Shown here piece after piece: positions 17,953 through 29,062 of a stretch of 64,000 nt of DNA. Numbering within the stretch: the first letter of the stretch is position 1; each line of letters opens with the position of its first letter. The notes beneath the pieces were generated by a model. That model saw only the letters and a program-made list of their open reading frames with translations. It had not been told where the DNA came from and searched no databases. The stretch is from JAFMJV01 sp963800275. Lineage in GTDB: Bacteria > Chloroflexota > Limnocylindria > Limnocylindrales > CSP1-4. Location of the stretch: NCBI GenBank assembly GCA_963800275.1, contig CAWDAI010000007.1, positions 496,001-560,000 on the forward strand, given 5' to 3'. The translations under genes were made by a program, and so were the position numbers.

Positions 17953-19475
17953 ACCGGCGGACGCCGGCTGCCGGTCGCACTGGTCGTGCTGGCGCTGTTG
18001 CTTGCTGTCGGCACTCCCGACGCCGGCGTTTCGGCCGCCATCTCCGGCCCGGTGGTCGACCCAGGCGGCGCCATTATCGATACGCCCAAGCCCAAGCCCA
18101 CGACCACCCCGAAAGCAACGCCCAGGCCCCACCGAAGCCGACCCCAAGCCGAGGAAGACGCCCAAGCCGACCGGGAAGTCGGCAAAAGTGTGGGTCTGGG
18201 CACGGCCCCCGTCTTCAAGGTGGCTCTGGCGCCGACCAGCGATACGCATCGTCGTGGGCGTGCCCGCCGATGCCGCGGCGCCTTTGCTGGCGGCGGTCGA
18301 CTCGGGTTTCATGGCTGACGCGGGCTTTGCCGAGGTCACCCTGACCGAGGTCGATGACCCCGTCGCGGCGCTCGAGGCGGGCGAGTCTGCAGTTCGCGGT
18401 CGTCGATGCGGTCGAGGCAGCCGCGGCGCAGGCCGACGACCCCTCGCTGCAGGCGATGGCCGGCTACCAGAACTACGCCGGCGAGGACGGCGCCTACGGC
18501 GGGACCGTCCTGGTCGCCGCGCCGGGCCTCGTGGCGCAGCGAGCCCGCCACCGTCGCGGCGTTCACGAGCGCCTACATCCGCGCGTTGCGGCGGCTGGCC
18601 AGGGCCGACTCGCAAGGCGGACCAGCCATCGAACGCGGCCTTCGCGCCCTACGACGGGGGCTTCGGCGCCCGCAAGAGCGAGAGTGGCTGGGGCGAGCTC
18701 GACGAGTACCTCGCGGCCGAGGTGGGCGAGACGTTCGACATGCGCGCGTTCGTCTCGGAGGACACGCTCAACCTGGCCCAGCTGGCCCAGCGTCGCAAGC
18801 TCAACCCGGTGACCGACCTGCGCGGGCAAGCCCGAGAGCACGCGGATCACGGTCGGCCTGCCCGCGGCGACGCTGGTGGGCAGCCCCATCGAGCAGGCCC
18901 AGGCGAAGGGCTACTTCAAGAAGGCCGGTTTCAAGACGGTGAGGTCGAGGACATCGAGGAGCCGCTGCTGGGTGTCCTCCAGGGCGACCTGGACATCGCG
19001 GTCCTGGACACCGCTGACGCGCTCGATGGCGCCAGCCAGGGGCTGCCGCTGGTGGCGCGTCGCGGGTCACCGCAACTATGATCCCGACGGCGAATACGGT
19101 GGTGATGTCGTGGCCGTCTCGCAGGACTTCCTCGATGACGCAGCGGCGCCACGGTCACCGCCTTCCTGACCGCCTACGTGCGCGCTCTCCAGGACCTGCA
19201 GGCGCGAGGACGAGCAGCGCCAGCTTCGCGCCCTTCACGGGCGGCTTCGACGCGTCCGGACCTGACGCCGGCTGGAGCGAGCTGACCGCGTACGCGAGCG
19301 AGACGGTCGGCGACGCGCGGACGCGGTCGAGCAGCTCGTGGGGTGGACCCGCTCCCCGTGCCCAGGTCTGGTGGGGCGTTCCGGCTGCGGTCACGCCTTC
19401 ATCCGGCCGACCGCCGAAGCCAGTGCCAGTCCCGAGCCCAGCACGAGCCCTGCGCCGAGCGAGAGCGGGGTATAG
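17949..19475 (+). CDS. Secreted protein with two binding-protein-like repeats (frameshifted)
   Basis: Starts with a hydrophobic segment (LPVALVVLALLLAVG), then a Pro/Thr/Lys linker (TPKPKPTTTPK). Two similar halves follow. Half 1 has IVVGVPADAAAPLLAAVDSG, LQFAVVDAVEAAAAQ, YQNYAGEDGAYGG, TVAAFTSAYIRALRRL and AFAPYDGGFG. Half 2 has ITVGLPAATLVGS, DLDIAVLDTADALDGASQ, HRNYDPDGEYGG, TVTAFLTAYVRALQDLQ and SFAPFTGGFD. This matches NMT1-type substrate-binding folds. A low-complexity Ser/Pro tail ends at TAG 19473-19475. At least six frame switches occur. It sits between a glycosylphosphotransferase and a sortase; its role is unknown. Confidence 0.6.
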
Positions 19476-19485
19476 GAGACAACAG

Positions 19486-20388
19486 ATGCGCTTCAGTAAC
19501 GCCAGCACTCCTCGTTAGCGGCGCTCCTGAGCAGCCTGCTCATCGTCGCCTTCGCCTTCCCCGCCGATCGGCTACGACAAGCAGCCTTTGGCCAAGGTCC
19601 TCCTGTCTGGGCCGAGCGTCGTCCGATGCAACCAGAGTGCCACCATCGGGGCCAGGGTCATCGGTCTCAAGAGCGGCAAGCCAGTCGAAGCTTCAGACTG
19701 TCAAGTTCCGACTCGTCACACAGCAGTCGGGCCGCGACCGGCTGAACTCAATCGCAAGGTCGCACCAACTCGATCGGAAGCGACCTCGCGTCCAACTGAG
19801 CTTCGGACCCGAGGCGGGCCCGCGTAGCGTCCGTGCCACCATCCCCAACTCGACAGCCGACGATCACTGTGCGATGCGCGGGTGGCCTCCCCAAGACCTC
19901 CGTCCTACCACCCGACGATTTCGTCGAAAGCCCGCCGGCGATCTTCGTGGACGAGGCGATAGCGCCGCCTCCGCCGGTGGACATGACCATGCCCACGCCT
20001 GCTACGGCGGTCCGCCTGCAGCGCATCGGGATCGACGTGCCCCTGGTCGAAGGTGATGGCTACACCGTGCCGGATGCGGCAGTGGCGCACTACCCCGATA
20101 CCGCCTGGCCTGGAGAGGGCTCCAACACGTACGTCTACGGCCACGCCCGCGAGGGGCAGTTCCTCGACCTGTGGAAGGTGCGGACCGGCGACATCGTGGA
20201 GGTCGACATGGCCGACGGCTCGACCGCGGACTATGCGGTGTCCCAGATCCTGCCGCTCGTCGCACTGGGACGCCCTCGAATACCTCGAGCCGACCGACCA
20301 CGAGATCCTGACCCTGCAGACGTGTCTCGGGTACGAGGAGACCGCACCCCGGTTCGTCGTGATCGCGGAGCGCATCCCGTCCGCGTGA
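19486..20388 (+). CDS. Sortase with N-terminal Ig-like region (frameshifted)
   Basis: ATG at 19486 follows GGAG and a signal-like segment (AALLSSLLIVAFAFP) in a shifted frame. An Ig-like stretch (KVLLSGPSVVRCNQSATIGA, QTVKFRLVTQQSG, RATIPNSTA) follows. The C-terminal half is a sortase: VRLQRIGIDVPLVEGDGY, NTYVYGHAREGQFLDLWKV with the catalytic His, LTLQTCLGYE with the catalytic Cys (TLxTC), and APRFVVIAERI with the catalytic Arg. Sortases join surface proteins to a cell-wall or other amine. At least four frame switches are needed. No substrate with an obvious LPXTG-type signal was found in the window. Confidence 0.75.
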
Positions 20389-20404
20389 GTCACGCGACCC
20401 GCGT

Positions 20405-22427
20405 GTGACGAGCCCGGACCCGCCTCGCCCGGGCGCATCAACCCCGGCCACTCGTCGTGGCCGGGGCTTGGGTTGCCTGCCGACAGCGCTGGCCGCCGGG
20501 CTGGTCGTCCTGTCGTTGGCAGTGCTGGTCGGCCTCGTCGCATGGCGCTATGTGCCTCTGCTCAGCGATGCGGCCTCGGTGCGGGACGGTGCACATCGCA
20601 TCTCGCAGCAGCTGCGGACCCTGACGCCATCCGATCTGGACCGCGAGACCGTCGACGGCCCTGCAGGCGGACGTCCAGGCGCTCGACGAGCATCTGCGGC
20701 CGTTGTCGGCCGCGTTCACCGATCCTCTGGTGCGGGTCGCGAGTCTCGTGCCGGGCGTCGACGCTCCAGGTGCGACGCGGCCGAGGCCGTCCTCGGTGCT
20801 GCCGGGGACCTGGTCGAGGCCGCCGGGCTCGGCCTCTCGCTGGCAGACCAGGTCGTCTCCATGCGTGAGGCGAACGACCGGGATCCCGACTACCAGCTGA
20901 CGGCCGGACTGGTCGGGCTGGTCGCTGACTCGGGCGCTGAGGTCGATCGAATGACGGACCTCATCGGCACGGCCCGCGAGCCGCCTGGACACCATCCCGC
21001 CCGACGCTGCCACGCGGATCCTCGAGGCCCGTGACCTGATGGCCGAGCCGCTGGACCAGTATGCGCCGCTGCTCGATGAGTACCGGGAGATGGCCGGGAT
21101 CCTGCCGGCGATGATGGGCTGGGGTGGCGAGAAGCGCTACCTGGTCCTCGCCCAGAACCCGGCCGAGCTTCGGCCGGCCGGCGGCTACGCCGGCACCGTC
21201 GGCCTGATCACCCTGCGGGACGGGGCGGTCGTCGAGCAGCGGTTCCAGGATGTGCATGCACTCTCGACCGGCAGCGAGACCTGCCGTTCGTCGAGCCACC
21301 TCCGGAGCTCACGGAGTTGCTGCTGGCGGCAGACCCGGAGACGAATGACCCCCAGTCATGGCGGCTGGCCGATGCGGCCTGGTCCCCCGACTTCCCCACC
21401 GGCGCCGCCCAGGCCGCGTCGTTCTACGAGCTGGAGACCGGGGGCACCGAGGTGGATGGGGTCATCGCCATCACCACCTACGCGCTCGACCGGTTGCTGC
21501 AAGTCGTGGGATCCGTGGACGTCCCCGACTATTCAGTCACGGTAGAGCCCGGAGATGTCACGTTGACCTTGCTCGGCGCGACCCGGGGAGCGGCCGTCGA
21601 TCCCAAGAACCGGAAGGACGTGCTCGACGTCCTGGCGAGGACGATGATGGAGCGCCTGCTCGGCCTGCCGCCGGAGCGATGGCCGGACCTGGTCAGTGCG
21701 CTCGAGGACATCGGGCGTGAGCGCATGGCGCTGGCCTGGTTCAAGGACTCCGAGGCAGAGAGGTTCGTCGTCGACCGTGGCTGGGGCGGGCCGGTGCGCC
21801 AGGATCCCGGAGACTACCTCTACGTCGTCGAATCCAACGTCGCCCCGACCTCCAAGTACAACCTCGTCGTCGACCGATCGGACTCGCTGGTCGTCAAGCT
21901 CGCCCAGGACGGCTCGGCCACGAACAGCCTGCGCCTGGACTGGCAGAACCATGCCGGCGACGAGGGCGACCTGTACCAGTCCTTGCGTGATTTCTCGGAG
22001 AACCAGGAGGGCTGGTATGGAGCGTATGTGCGGACGCTCGGTGCCGACCGGCAGCGAGCTCATCACCGCTGCGAGGCAAGTCCGTGGTGGATGTGACCGA
22101 TGCCGAGTACATGGAAGACGAATCGGGACGCCTGAGCTAGGGCAACTACCTCCTCATGGCCCCGGGCGAGTCGACGCTGACGCTACCTGTGGACGGTGCC
22201 CGAGGCAGCCGTCGAGACCGACGGACGGCTGGGAGTACCGCCTGGTGATCCAGAAGCAGCCGGGTGCGCGGACCTCGCCGATCAAGGTCCGCATCGAGCT
22301 GCCGGCGGGGGCGACCCTGCTGGAGGCGAGCGACGGCCTGCAGGCGAACGGCGAACGCCTGCTGTACGAGGGCGAGCTGGACACCGACCTCGAGCTGCGC
22401 GTGCTGTACGAGCTGCCGCCGGCCTGA
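20405..22427 (+). CDS. DUF4012 membrane-anchored protein (frameshifted)
   Basis: One N-terminal membrane helix (ALAAGLVVLSLAVLVGLVAW) is followed by a helical region and the DUF4012 core: EKRYLVLAQNPAELRPAGGY, GTVGLITLRDGAVV and RFQDVHAL. The tail segment KVRIELPAGATLLEASDG fits a beta-sandwich C-terminus. At least five frame switches occur between 20640 and 22260. DUF4012 proteins are found in surface-polysaccharide and cell-envelope clusters, but their activity is not established. The GTG at 20405 is the first start; a TTG at 20473, beyond the hairpin at 20442-20466, is an alternative. Confidence 0.7.
20442..20466 (+). promoter_or_regulatory. Perfect hairpin at the sortase-DUF4012 junction
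   Basis: Ten-bp perfect stem (CCCCGGCCAC at 20442-20451, complement at 20457-20466) with loop TCGTC, 54 bases after the sortase stop. It lies within the first codons of the DUF4012 reading frame if that gene starts at 20405. It may be a terminator or an attenuator if the true start is 20473. Confidence 0.5.
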
Positions 22428-22439
22428 TCGGCGCCTGGG

Positions 22440-23159
22440 TCAGTCTCCGCCAGCGGCCATGGTCGCCGCTTCCAGCAGCGACTCGATGGTGCCGGCGTCG
22501 TGCCACTGGCCGTCGTAGTGTCGCGTGAACAGGCCGCCATGCTCGACGTAGTGGTTGAGCACGTCGGTGATCTCGAACTCGCCACGTCCCGATGGTGTCA
22601 GCCGTTCGATGACCTCGAAGGCGTCCGGTCGCAGGAAGTAGACGCCGATGGGGATGGAGTCGCTCTTGGGCTGCGGCGGCTTCTCCTCGAAGCCGACGAC
22701 CTCGCCGTCCTCGCCGAACTCGGCCACCCCGAAGCGGGTGGGATCGTCCACGCGATAGAGGAGGGTGCCACCACCCCAGGGTCCGGCCTCGAACTCGGCG
22801 GCCACATCCGTCAGGTCGTCACCGCGCAGGATGTTGTCGCCGAGGACCACACAGAAGGCCTCGTCGCCCACGAAGTCCCGCACCAGGCCGATGGCATGGG
22901 CGATGCCGAGGGAGCCGCGCTGGTAGCGGTAGCTGAGGTCGAGCCCGAACTCCTGGCCATCGGAGAGCAGCTCCACGATGTCGCCGATGCTGCGCCCGCC
23001 GAGGATGACCATGACCTGGTCGATGCCCATGCCCGCGAGGGTCTGGAGAGGGAAGTAGATCATGGGCTGGTCGTAGACCGGCAGCAGGTGCTTGTTGGTG
23101 ACCAGCGTCAGCGGATGCAGGCGCGAGCCTGTTCCGCCGGCCAGGACGACTCCCTTCAC
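22440..23159 (-). CDS. rmlA: Glucose-1-phosphate thymidylyltransferase
   Basis: 239 residues. The GTG at 23159 is chosen because AAGGAGG precedes it by 8 bases; the frame extends upstream without a ribosome site. Nucleotidyltransferase motifs: VLAGGTGSRLHPLT at the N-terminus, PVYDQPMIYFPLQTL, VVLGDNILRG and GFEEKP. It joins glucose-1-phosphate and dTTP to make dTDP-glucose, the entry to dTDP-rhamnose. The protein is shorter than classical RmlA (about 290), as in the short RmlA-like group. It faces the DUF4012 gene tail to tail. Confidence 0.88.
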   Translation of the reverse strand: MKGVVLAGGTGSRLHPLTLVTNKHLLPVYDQPMIYFPLQTLAGMGIDQVMVILGGRSIGDIVELLSDGQEFGLDLSYRYQRGSLGIAHAIGLVRDFVGDEAFCVVLGDNILRGDDLTDVAAEFEAGPWGGGTLLYRVDDPTRFGVAEFGEDGEVVGFEEKPPQPKSDSIPIGVYFLRPDAFEVIERLTPSGRGEFEITDVLNHYVEHGGLFTRHYDGQWHDAGTIESLLEAATMAAGGD

Positions 23160-23305
23160 GATGCGGACCTCCTTCGCGGCGTGCGTGCCCGCGAACCATA
23201 GCAAGTGGGACCGACGCTCGGGTCGCGGTCAGGCTCCCCGGATGGCTCCATACTTGCACCAGCGCACGAAGACCACGGGAGAGGGAGCGGATCAGGCAGC
23301 ACCCG

Positions 23306-24258
23306 ATGACCACCAGCACGCGGACAGTGTTCGAATCATCCGTCTCCCGGGACCGTCGCGCCAGCGTGACCGCGGTGGTCATCGACTATCGCAACCCTGA
23401 GCTCGTGGGTCGCTGCCTGTCGCACCTGCTGCGGGCGGATCCGATGCCCGCAGACGTGGTCGTGGTCGACGTCGACCCCGTGGAGGAAGCCGCCCTGCCG
23501 GCGGCTGTCACCGAGGCTGCCGAGACGCCTCGCCTGCGGATCGCCGTCACCTCGGACAACCCCGGATACGCGGCGGCCTGCAACCGCGGTGCGGCCGGTG
23601 CCGAGACCGATTGGATCCTGTTCATGAACTCCGACGTGCTCGTCGAGCCCGACACCATCGGGGCGGTCCTCGCCGAGGTGGACCACGACCGCTCGGTGGG
23701 CATCGCCACGCCCCGGCTCATGCTGCCCGGTGGCGGCATCGACCACGCTTGCCATCGCGGCATCCCCAGCCCCTTCAATTCGCTGTGGTACAAGACCAGG
23801 CTCGACCGGCTCTTCCCGCGATCGCGTCGCTTCGGCCGCTATCGCATGACCTGGCTGGACACCAACGGGGTCCACGACATCGAGTCCTGCACCGGCGCCT
23901 TCCTGCTCATCCGACGCGAGGCGCTCGAGGCCGTCGGCGGCTGGGACGAGCGCTACTGGTTCTACGCGGAGGACCTGGACCTGTGCCTGCGTGTGACCCA
24001 GGCCGGCTGGCGCGTGCGCTACGTGGGCACGGCCTCGGCGCTCCATCTCAAGAGCAGCTCCAGCCACGTCCGTCGGCGCGAGCGCCGAGCTCGGATCCCG
24101 AGCAGCTCGAGACTCGGCGCCGCGTGCGACGCGCCATCGTCGAGTCCCACGAGCGCTTCTACCGCCAGCACCTGGAGGCCACCACGGCTCGCCCGGTGCG
24201 CCCGTTGGTGACAGCCATGTTCGCGCTCCAGCGTCGCGCGGCCGCACGGGCACGATGA
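23306..24258 (+). CDS. GT2 family glycosyltransferase, rhamnosyltransferase-like (one frameshift)
   Basis: About 317 residues. The GT2 fold shows TAVVIDYRNPELVGRCL, NPGYAAACNRGA, WILFMNSDVLVEPD with the metal-binding D-x-D equivalent, and GGWDERYWFYAEDLDLCLR. A slip near 24075 shifts the end to a frame giving RRRVRRAIVESHERFYRQHL and a stop at 24256-24258. This overlaps the next start as ATGA. Members of this subgroup transfer rhamnose and other sugars in O-antigen-type glycans. Confidence 0.82.
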
Positions 24259-27200
24259 GCGAGCGACAGACGCCCGCGGTGACGATCTCGCTCGTCACCT
24301 GGAACGGCCTGCGCTGGCTGCCGGGCTGCCTCGACTCGGTCGCGGCGCAGACGCTGGCCGACTACGAGCTGCTGATCCTCGACAACGGCTCCACATGACG
24401 GCAGCGTCGAGTGGCTGCGGGCACGAGCCGCCGGCGACCCACGCATCGCGCTCGTGGAGTCGGACGTGAACCTGGGTTTCGCTCGCGGCCATAACCGCAA
24501 CATCGAGCTCGCGCGCGGTGCGAGGCGGTCCTGCTGCTGAACCAGGACGTGGAGCTGGACCCCGGGCTTCCTGGCGGCGACCGCGGGAGCCTTGCTTGCA
24601 GCATCCGGACGTCGGGTCGGTGCAGGGGCTCGTGTGGCGCCTCGAAGCCCCCGGCGTCCGCAGCGACGTGGTCGATACCACCGGGCTCGGTGATGCACCG
24701 CGACCGCCGCGTCGTGAGTCGGGACCAGCTCAAGCCTGTGCCGGATCCTGGATCCTATCGAGCGGCCCCGGTCTGGGGTGCCGACGGCCCGGCACCCGTC
24801 TATCGACTGTCGGCGCTCATGCAGGCGCGCGAGCCGCGGCGCGGCGGCGGCCTGGAGGTCCTCGACGAGGACTTCTTCGCCTACAAGGAGGACGTCGATC
24901 TGGCCTGGCGGTTGCAGCGGCTGGGCTGGGGCGCCTGGTTCGAGCCAGCCGCGCGGGCGTGGCATGCACGCGGCGGCGGGGACACCGGCGTCAGCGGTTG
25001 GCGCGACGTCGTCGCCGCCAACATGTCCAATCGGCCGTCGGTCAGAGCGCTCTCGTGGCGCAATCAGCGCTTGATGCAGCTGAAGAACGAGGAGCTTGGC
25101 GCGCTGTTCCGCGATCTGCCATGGGTGGCCAAGCGAGAGGTGCAGTCGTGGGCCTTCGTGCTCTTTGCCGACCCACGCCGGCTGGGTGTGGTGCCGGCTC
25201 TCCTTCGAGCGGTCCCAGCATCCTGGAGGAAGCGTCACCACCTCGCCTCGACGGTCCGCCTCGCGCGCGCGGGCCGGGCCCGGCCCAGGCCGCTGGTCGT
25301 GCGAGTCTCTTCGCGGATGCGCGTGTCGGTCGTGGGCAAGGTGATCGTCCACGCACGCCTGCACGGCTGGCGGGCAACCTTGGAGCGTGGCGGGGAGAAG
25401 GTGTCCGCGCGACTGGGTGCCGCCTCGCGACGGCATGCGGTCGGGCCGCCGGTCGCGGAGGTTCGCTCCGATCGGGTCCGCATCGAGCTGGACCGACCAA
25501 GACTCCAGGCCAAGGAGGGGGCGCCGCGTGCGATCGTGCTGGGCTGGGCCCACGCCGAGAGTGGCGTGACCTCGGTCGAGCTCTATCTCGACGGTGACTT
25601 CGTTGGTGAAGCCTTCACCGGTCGGGCCCGGCCGGATGTCGAGGTCGAGCGACAACACTTGACCGTCCAGGGGATCGCCGGATTCGGGGCCATCCTCCCG
25701 TTGGCTGATATCGCCGAGGGGGCGCACACGCTCCACGTGGTCGCACGAGATCGAGCAGGGGACGTGCGCGCGCTCGCCCGGCCATTCGAGCGGATCGACC
25801 CGGTGGAAGGCTACCAGCGTCTATATCAGAAGGAGCGGGCGGACCTGGCCGTCGATCTGGCCGGTGGTGACGACCGTCAGGGCAGGTCGATCGGATTCCA
25901 CGTGGTCATCGCCTGTCTCGCCAGCCCTGTTCCCGGATTGCGGGCGACACTCCAGTCGTTGGCCGGGCAGGCTGAGGCGGACTGGACGTGCTCACTCCTG
26001 GCTGAGTCCGGTCAGGTCCGTCAGATCGCTGAGGTCGTGGCTGCGGTGTTGGGAGACGTGGCGGACAGAACTGCGGTCACGGACGATCCCGGGGAGCTGT
26101 TGCCTTCGCAGGCCGAACCACGTCGCATGATCGCGTTCCTGCTCGCAGGCGAGCAACTCTCGCCCCACGCGCTGCAGGCCTTCGCTGCGGCTTCGGTCGA
26201 TGACGACATCGGCCTCGTCTATGCCGACCACGACGCGATCGATGCAGAGGGACGTCATGTGAGGCCCTGGTTCGTACCTGCATGGTCGCCTGACCGCTTG
26301 CTGTCGCAGGACTACATCCGCGGGGCGTTCGTGGTGCGCGACAGCGACTGGCTGCGCGATCAGCTCCGGCTGCCATTCGACTGGCGGACGACGGCATGGC
26401 GCTACCGACTCCTGCTCACCCTCGGCGGGTCGCGGACCCGCGTCGAGCACGTGCCTCACGTACTCTGGTCGGAGCCGCTGAATGACGACACGAGCCGAGA
26501 GGTCGCGGAGGAGGCGGCCGTGGCCGCAGAGCTGGAGCGACGAGGTGAGGGCACCGCGACGGTCCGGCGCGAGCGCGGCCTTAGCGCCCCCGTCCGGCGC
26601 ATCGAGTGGAGCTCTGTCCCGGTCCTCCCTCGGGTGTCGATCATCGTCCCCACGACCGGGCGGATCGATCTCGTCAGGGGCATCCTGGAAACGCTCCGGC
26701 ATCGCACCGCGTATCCCGACCTGGACCTCGTCTTCATCGACAACGGCCGCGGTGCGCATCCTGAGGGAGTGCGCGCACTCCGCGAGTCCGGAGCAAATGT
26801 CGTCGAGCGGCACGAGCCCTTCAATTGGTCGCGTCTGAACAACGTCGGGGCTGCGGCTGCTTCTGGTGACCTGTTGCTGTTCCTCAACGACGACGTCGAG
26901 GCCATCGACCCGGGCTGGCTGGACGATCTCGTGAGCCAGGTCCGGCGTCCCGGTGTCGGTGTCGTCGGCTCTCTGCTGCTCTATCCCGATGGCACGATCC
27001 AGCATGCCGGCGTGCTGCTGGTCGGGCACGGCGGCGGGGCCGCCCACCTGCTCCAGGGCCTGGACCCGGAGGACGAGCTGTACCTGGACATGCAGCGCGT
27101 CCGGCGCGAGGTCTCGGCCGTCACCGGCGCCTGCCTGATGGTGGAACGCTCGACGTTCGACGAGGTCGGCGGTTTTGACGAGGAGCTGGAGGTCAGCGGC

Positions 27201-27471
27201 AACGACGTCGACTTTTGCCTGCGCGTCACCGCCACCGGTCGTCGCGTGCTCTGGACACCGTATAGCCGTCTGGTCCACCACGAGAGCCGGTCTCGTGGCT
27301 CGGTGCCCTACGTGCCCGACCAGACCCGGCTATGGCAGCGCTGGGGACCGACCCTCCGTGCCGGCGATCCCTTCTCCAACCCGAACCTCGACGAGGACCG
27401 GGTCGACTGCGACCTTGACTGGAGCCGCCTGGACGGCTACTCGCGCGGCTCGGCCCACGACCTCCTCGAGG
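24255..27471 (+). CDS. Multidomain GT2 glycosyltransferase, three GT2-like units (frameshifted)
   Basis: About 1,070 residues. Unit 1 (24255-25200) has ISLVTWNGLRWLPGCLDS, VNLGFARGHNRNIELARG, LLLNQDVELDPGFLA and FAYKEDVDLAWRLQRLGWG, spread over three frames before 24549. A beta-rich spacer follows. Unit 2 (about 25900-26450) is a reduced GT2 domain with FHVVIACLASPVPGLRATL and DDDIGLVYADHDAID. Unit 3 (26634-27300) is complete: VSIIVPTTGRIDLVRGIL, LLFLNDDVEAIDPGWLDDL and VSGNDVDFCLR. The end is uncertain: a one-base slip near 27460 gives TAG at 27469-27471, while the unshifted frame runs on antisense to wzt. Several glycan linkages could be made by one chain. Confidence 0.75.
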
Positions 27472-28214
27472 TAGTAGTCGGAGGCTCCGCCGGCATCGCC
27501 CCGGAAGACCACCGCCCTCGGTCGAGGACCATCGCCTCGTCGCAAACTCCCGCACGATGTCCAGGCCGTGGCCGACGTAGACGACCGTGCGGCCGTCCTT
27601 GAGGGCCTCCTTCATGTGGTCGGCGGCCTTGGCCTTGAAGTCGGCATCGCCCACCGCCAGCACCTCGTCGATGAGCATGATCTCGGCCGGCAGGAAGGCG
27701 GCGACGCTGTAGGCCAGGCGCGCGTACATGCCGCTGGAGTAGTTCTTGATGGGCTGGTCGAGGTATCGACCGATCTCGGAGAACTCCACGATCTGCTCGA
27801 AGCGATCCTGGACCTCGTGCGCGCTCATGCCCAGGATGGCGCCGCTCAGCGCGATATTGTCGCGACCCGTAAGCAAGGGGTGGAAACCGGCGCCGACCTG
27901 CAGCAGCGGCGCGACGCGTCCGCGGACGACGGCATGTCCCTCGGTCGGTGCGGTCACCCTGGCGAGCAGCTTGAGCATCGTGGTCTTGCCCGATCCGTTC
28001 CGGCCGATGATGCCGAAGATCTCCCCCCGCGGGATGGCCAGGTCGACACCGCGCAGGGCCCACATCATCTCGCTGCCGTTCTCCTCGGCGGCCCGTTCCG
28101 CGAGAGCACGCCGGCGACCCGGTCGAGCAGGGCGCCGCTGGACGGCCGGCGCGCCAGGCGGAAGGCCTTGCCCAGGCGGTGCGCCTCGATGGCGAGGGGC
28201 GCGCGGCTCGTCAT
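27437..28214 (-). CDS. Polysaccharide export ABC ATPase (Wzt type, frameshifted)
   Basis: Starts at ATG 28214, overlapping the permease stop. The N-terminus in one frame is TSRAPLAIEAHRLGKAFRL. After a slip near 28085 the nucleotide-binding domain is intact: GIIGRNGSGKTTMLKLLA (Walker A), NYSSGMYARLAYSVA (signature) and EIMLIDEVLAVGDADF (Walker B). Another slip near 27545 puts the end (CDEAMVLDRGR, SDYYLEEVV) in other frames. The ABC-2 type with LIDEVLAVGD is the Wzt/TagH group that exports lipid-linked glycans. There is no long C-terminal carbohydrate-binding domain. Confidence 0.85.
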
Positions 28215-29062
28215 TCGCCCATGAAGTCCGCGAACAGCGGTTCATGACGCCGGAAGTAGAAGTATCCGGCGACGAAGAAGAAGGCGGCCGAGAACGAGCC
28301 GGCGATCCACGCCTCTGGCTGGTGGCATGGGTGTCTGGGTGAAGGCCCAGCGGAAAGCCTCGACCACGACCGCGATGGGATTGAGGTAGTAGAACGGCCG
28401 GATCTCCTCCGGCAGGCGCGAGCCGGATAGATGATCGGCGACATCCAGAACCAGGCCTGCAGGATCAGCGGCTTGAGGATGTCCATGTCGCGGTACTGCA
28501 GCGAAGACGACGAGAACAGGAAGGAGAAGCCGAGCGCTGCCAGAGTACATGATGACCACCGCGACCGGCAGCATCAGCAGGCCCGGTCCCGGGACGCACG
28601 CCATAGGCTGTCTGCAGCACCAGCTGGGCCAGCATCATGAAGCCGAGGTCGACGAGGCTGGCGAGGGCGACTGCGGTCGGGAAGTAGATGCGGGGAAGGT
28701 AGATCCGCTGGACGAGCGGGCCATTGGCGCCGACGCGCGCTCCGCCCTCGCTTGACGAGCTTGTGGAAGATGCGCCAGGCGATCCAGGCCGGGAACAGCC
28801 AGACCGCGAACGGCAGCCCGTCGCGTACGCCCCGGTCGATGACGAAGCCCATGAAGACGCTCACGATGATCACCAGCACGAGCGGCTGCAGCACGACCCA
28901 GGCGATGCCGATGGCGGTGTGCTGGTAGCGTGCCTTCAGCAGGCGCTGCGCCAGCACGAACATGATGCGACGCTTCTGCCACAGCTCCGATAGCCCGAGC
29001 AGGGGCCACTGGTCGGCGGGGACGATGCGCTGGACGTCCTTCTCCGAGGCTGGCGCCGTCAC
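28211..29062 (-). CDS. Polysaccharide export ABC permease (Wzm type, frameshifted)
   Basis: GTG start at 29062. The N-terminus reads LSELWQKRRIMFVLAQRLLK and ARYQHTAIGIAWVVLQPL, typical of Wzm/TagG permeases, followed by membrane helices (LVLVIIVSVFMGFVI). From 28745 on, at least three frame switches occur, with recognisable pieces: GPLVQRIYLPRIYFP, FYYLNPIAVVVEAFRWAF and FFFVAGYFYFRRHEPLFADF at the end. It forms the export channel with the Wzt-type ATPase, moving the finished or growing lipid-linked glycan across the membrane. Confidence 0.85.

Noticed and set aside
17949..19475. Programmed frameshifting as the cause of the frame switches
   Set aside because: Switches occur many times per gene at unrelated sequences, with no repeated slippery heptamer or downstream structure; consensus error is simpler.
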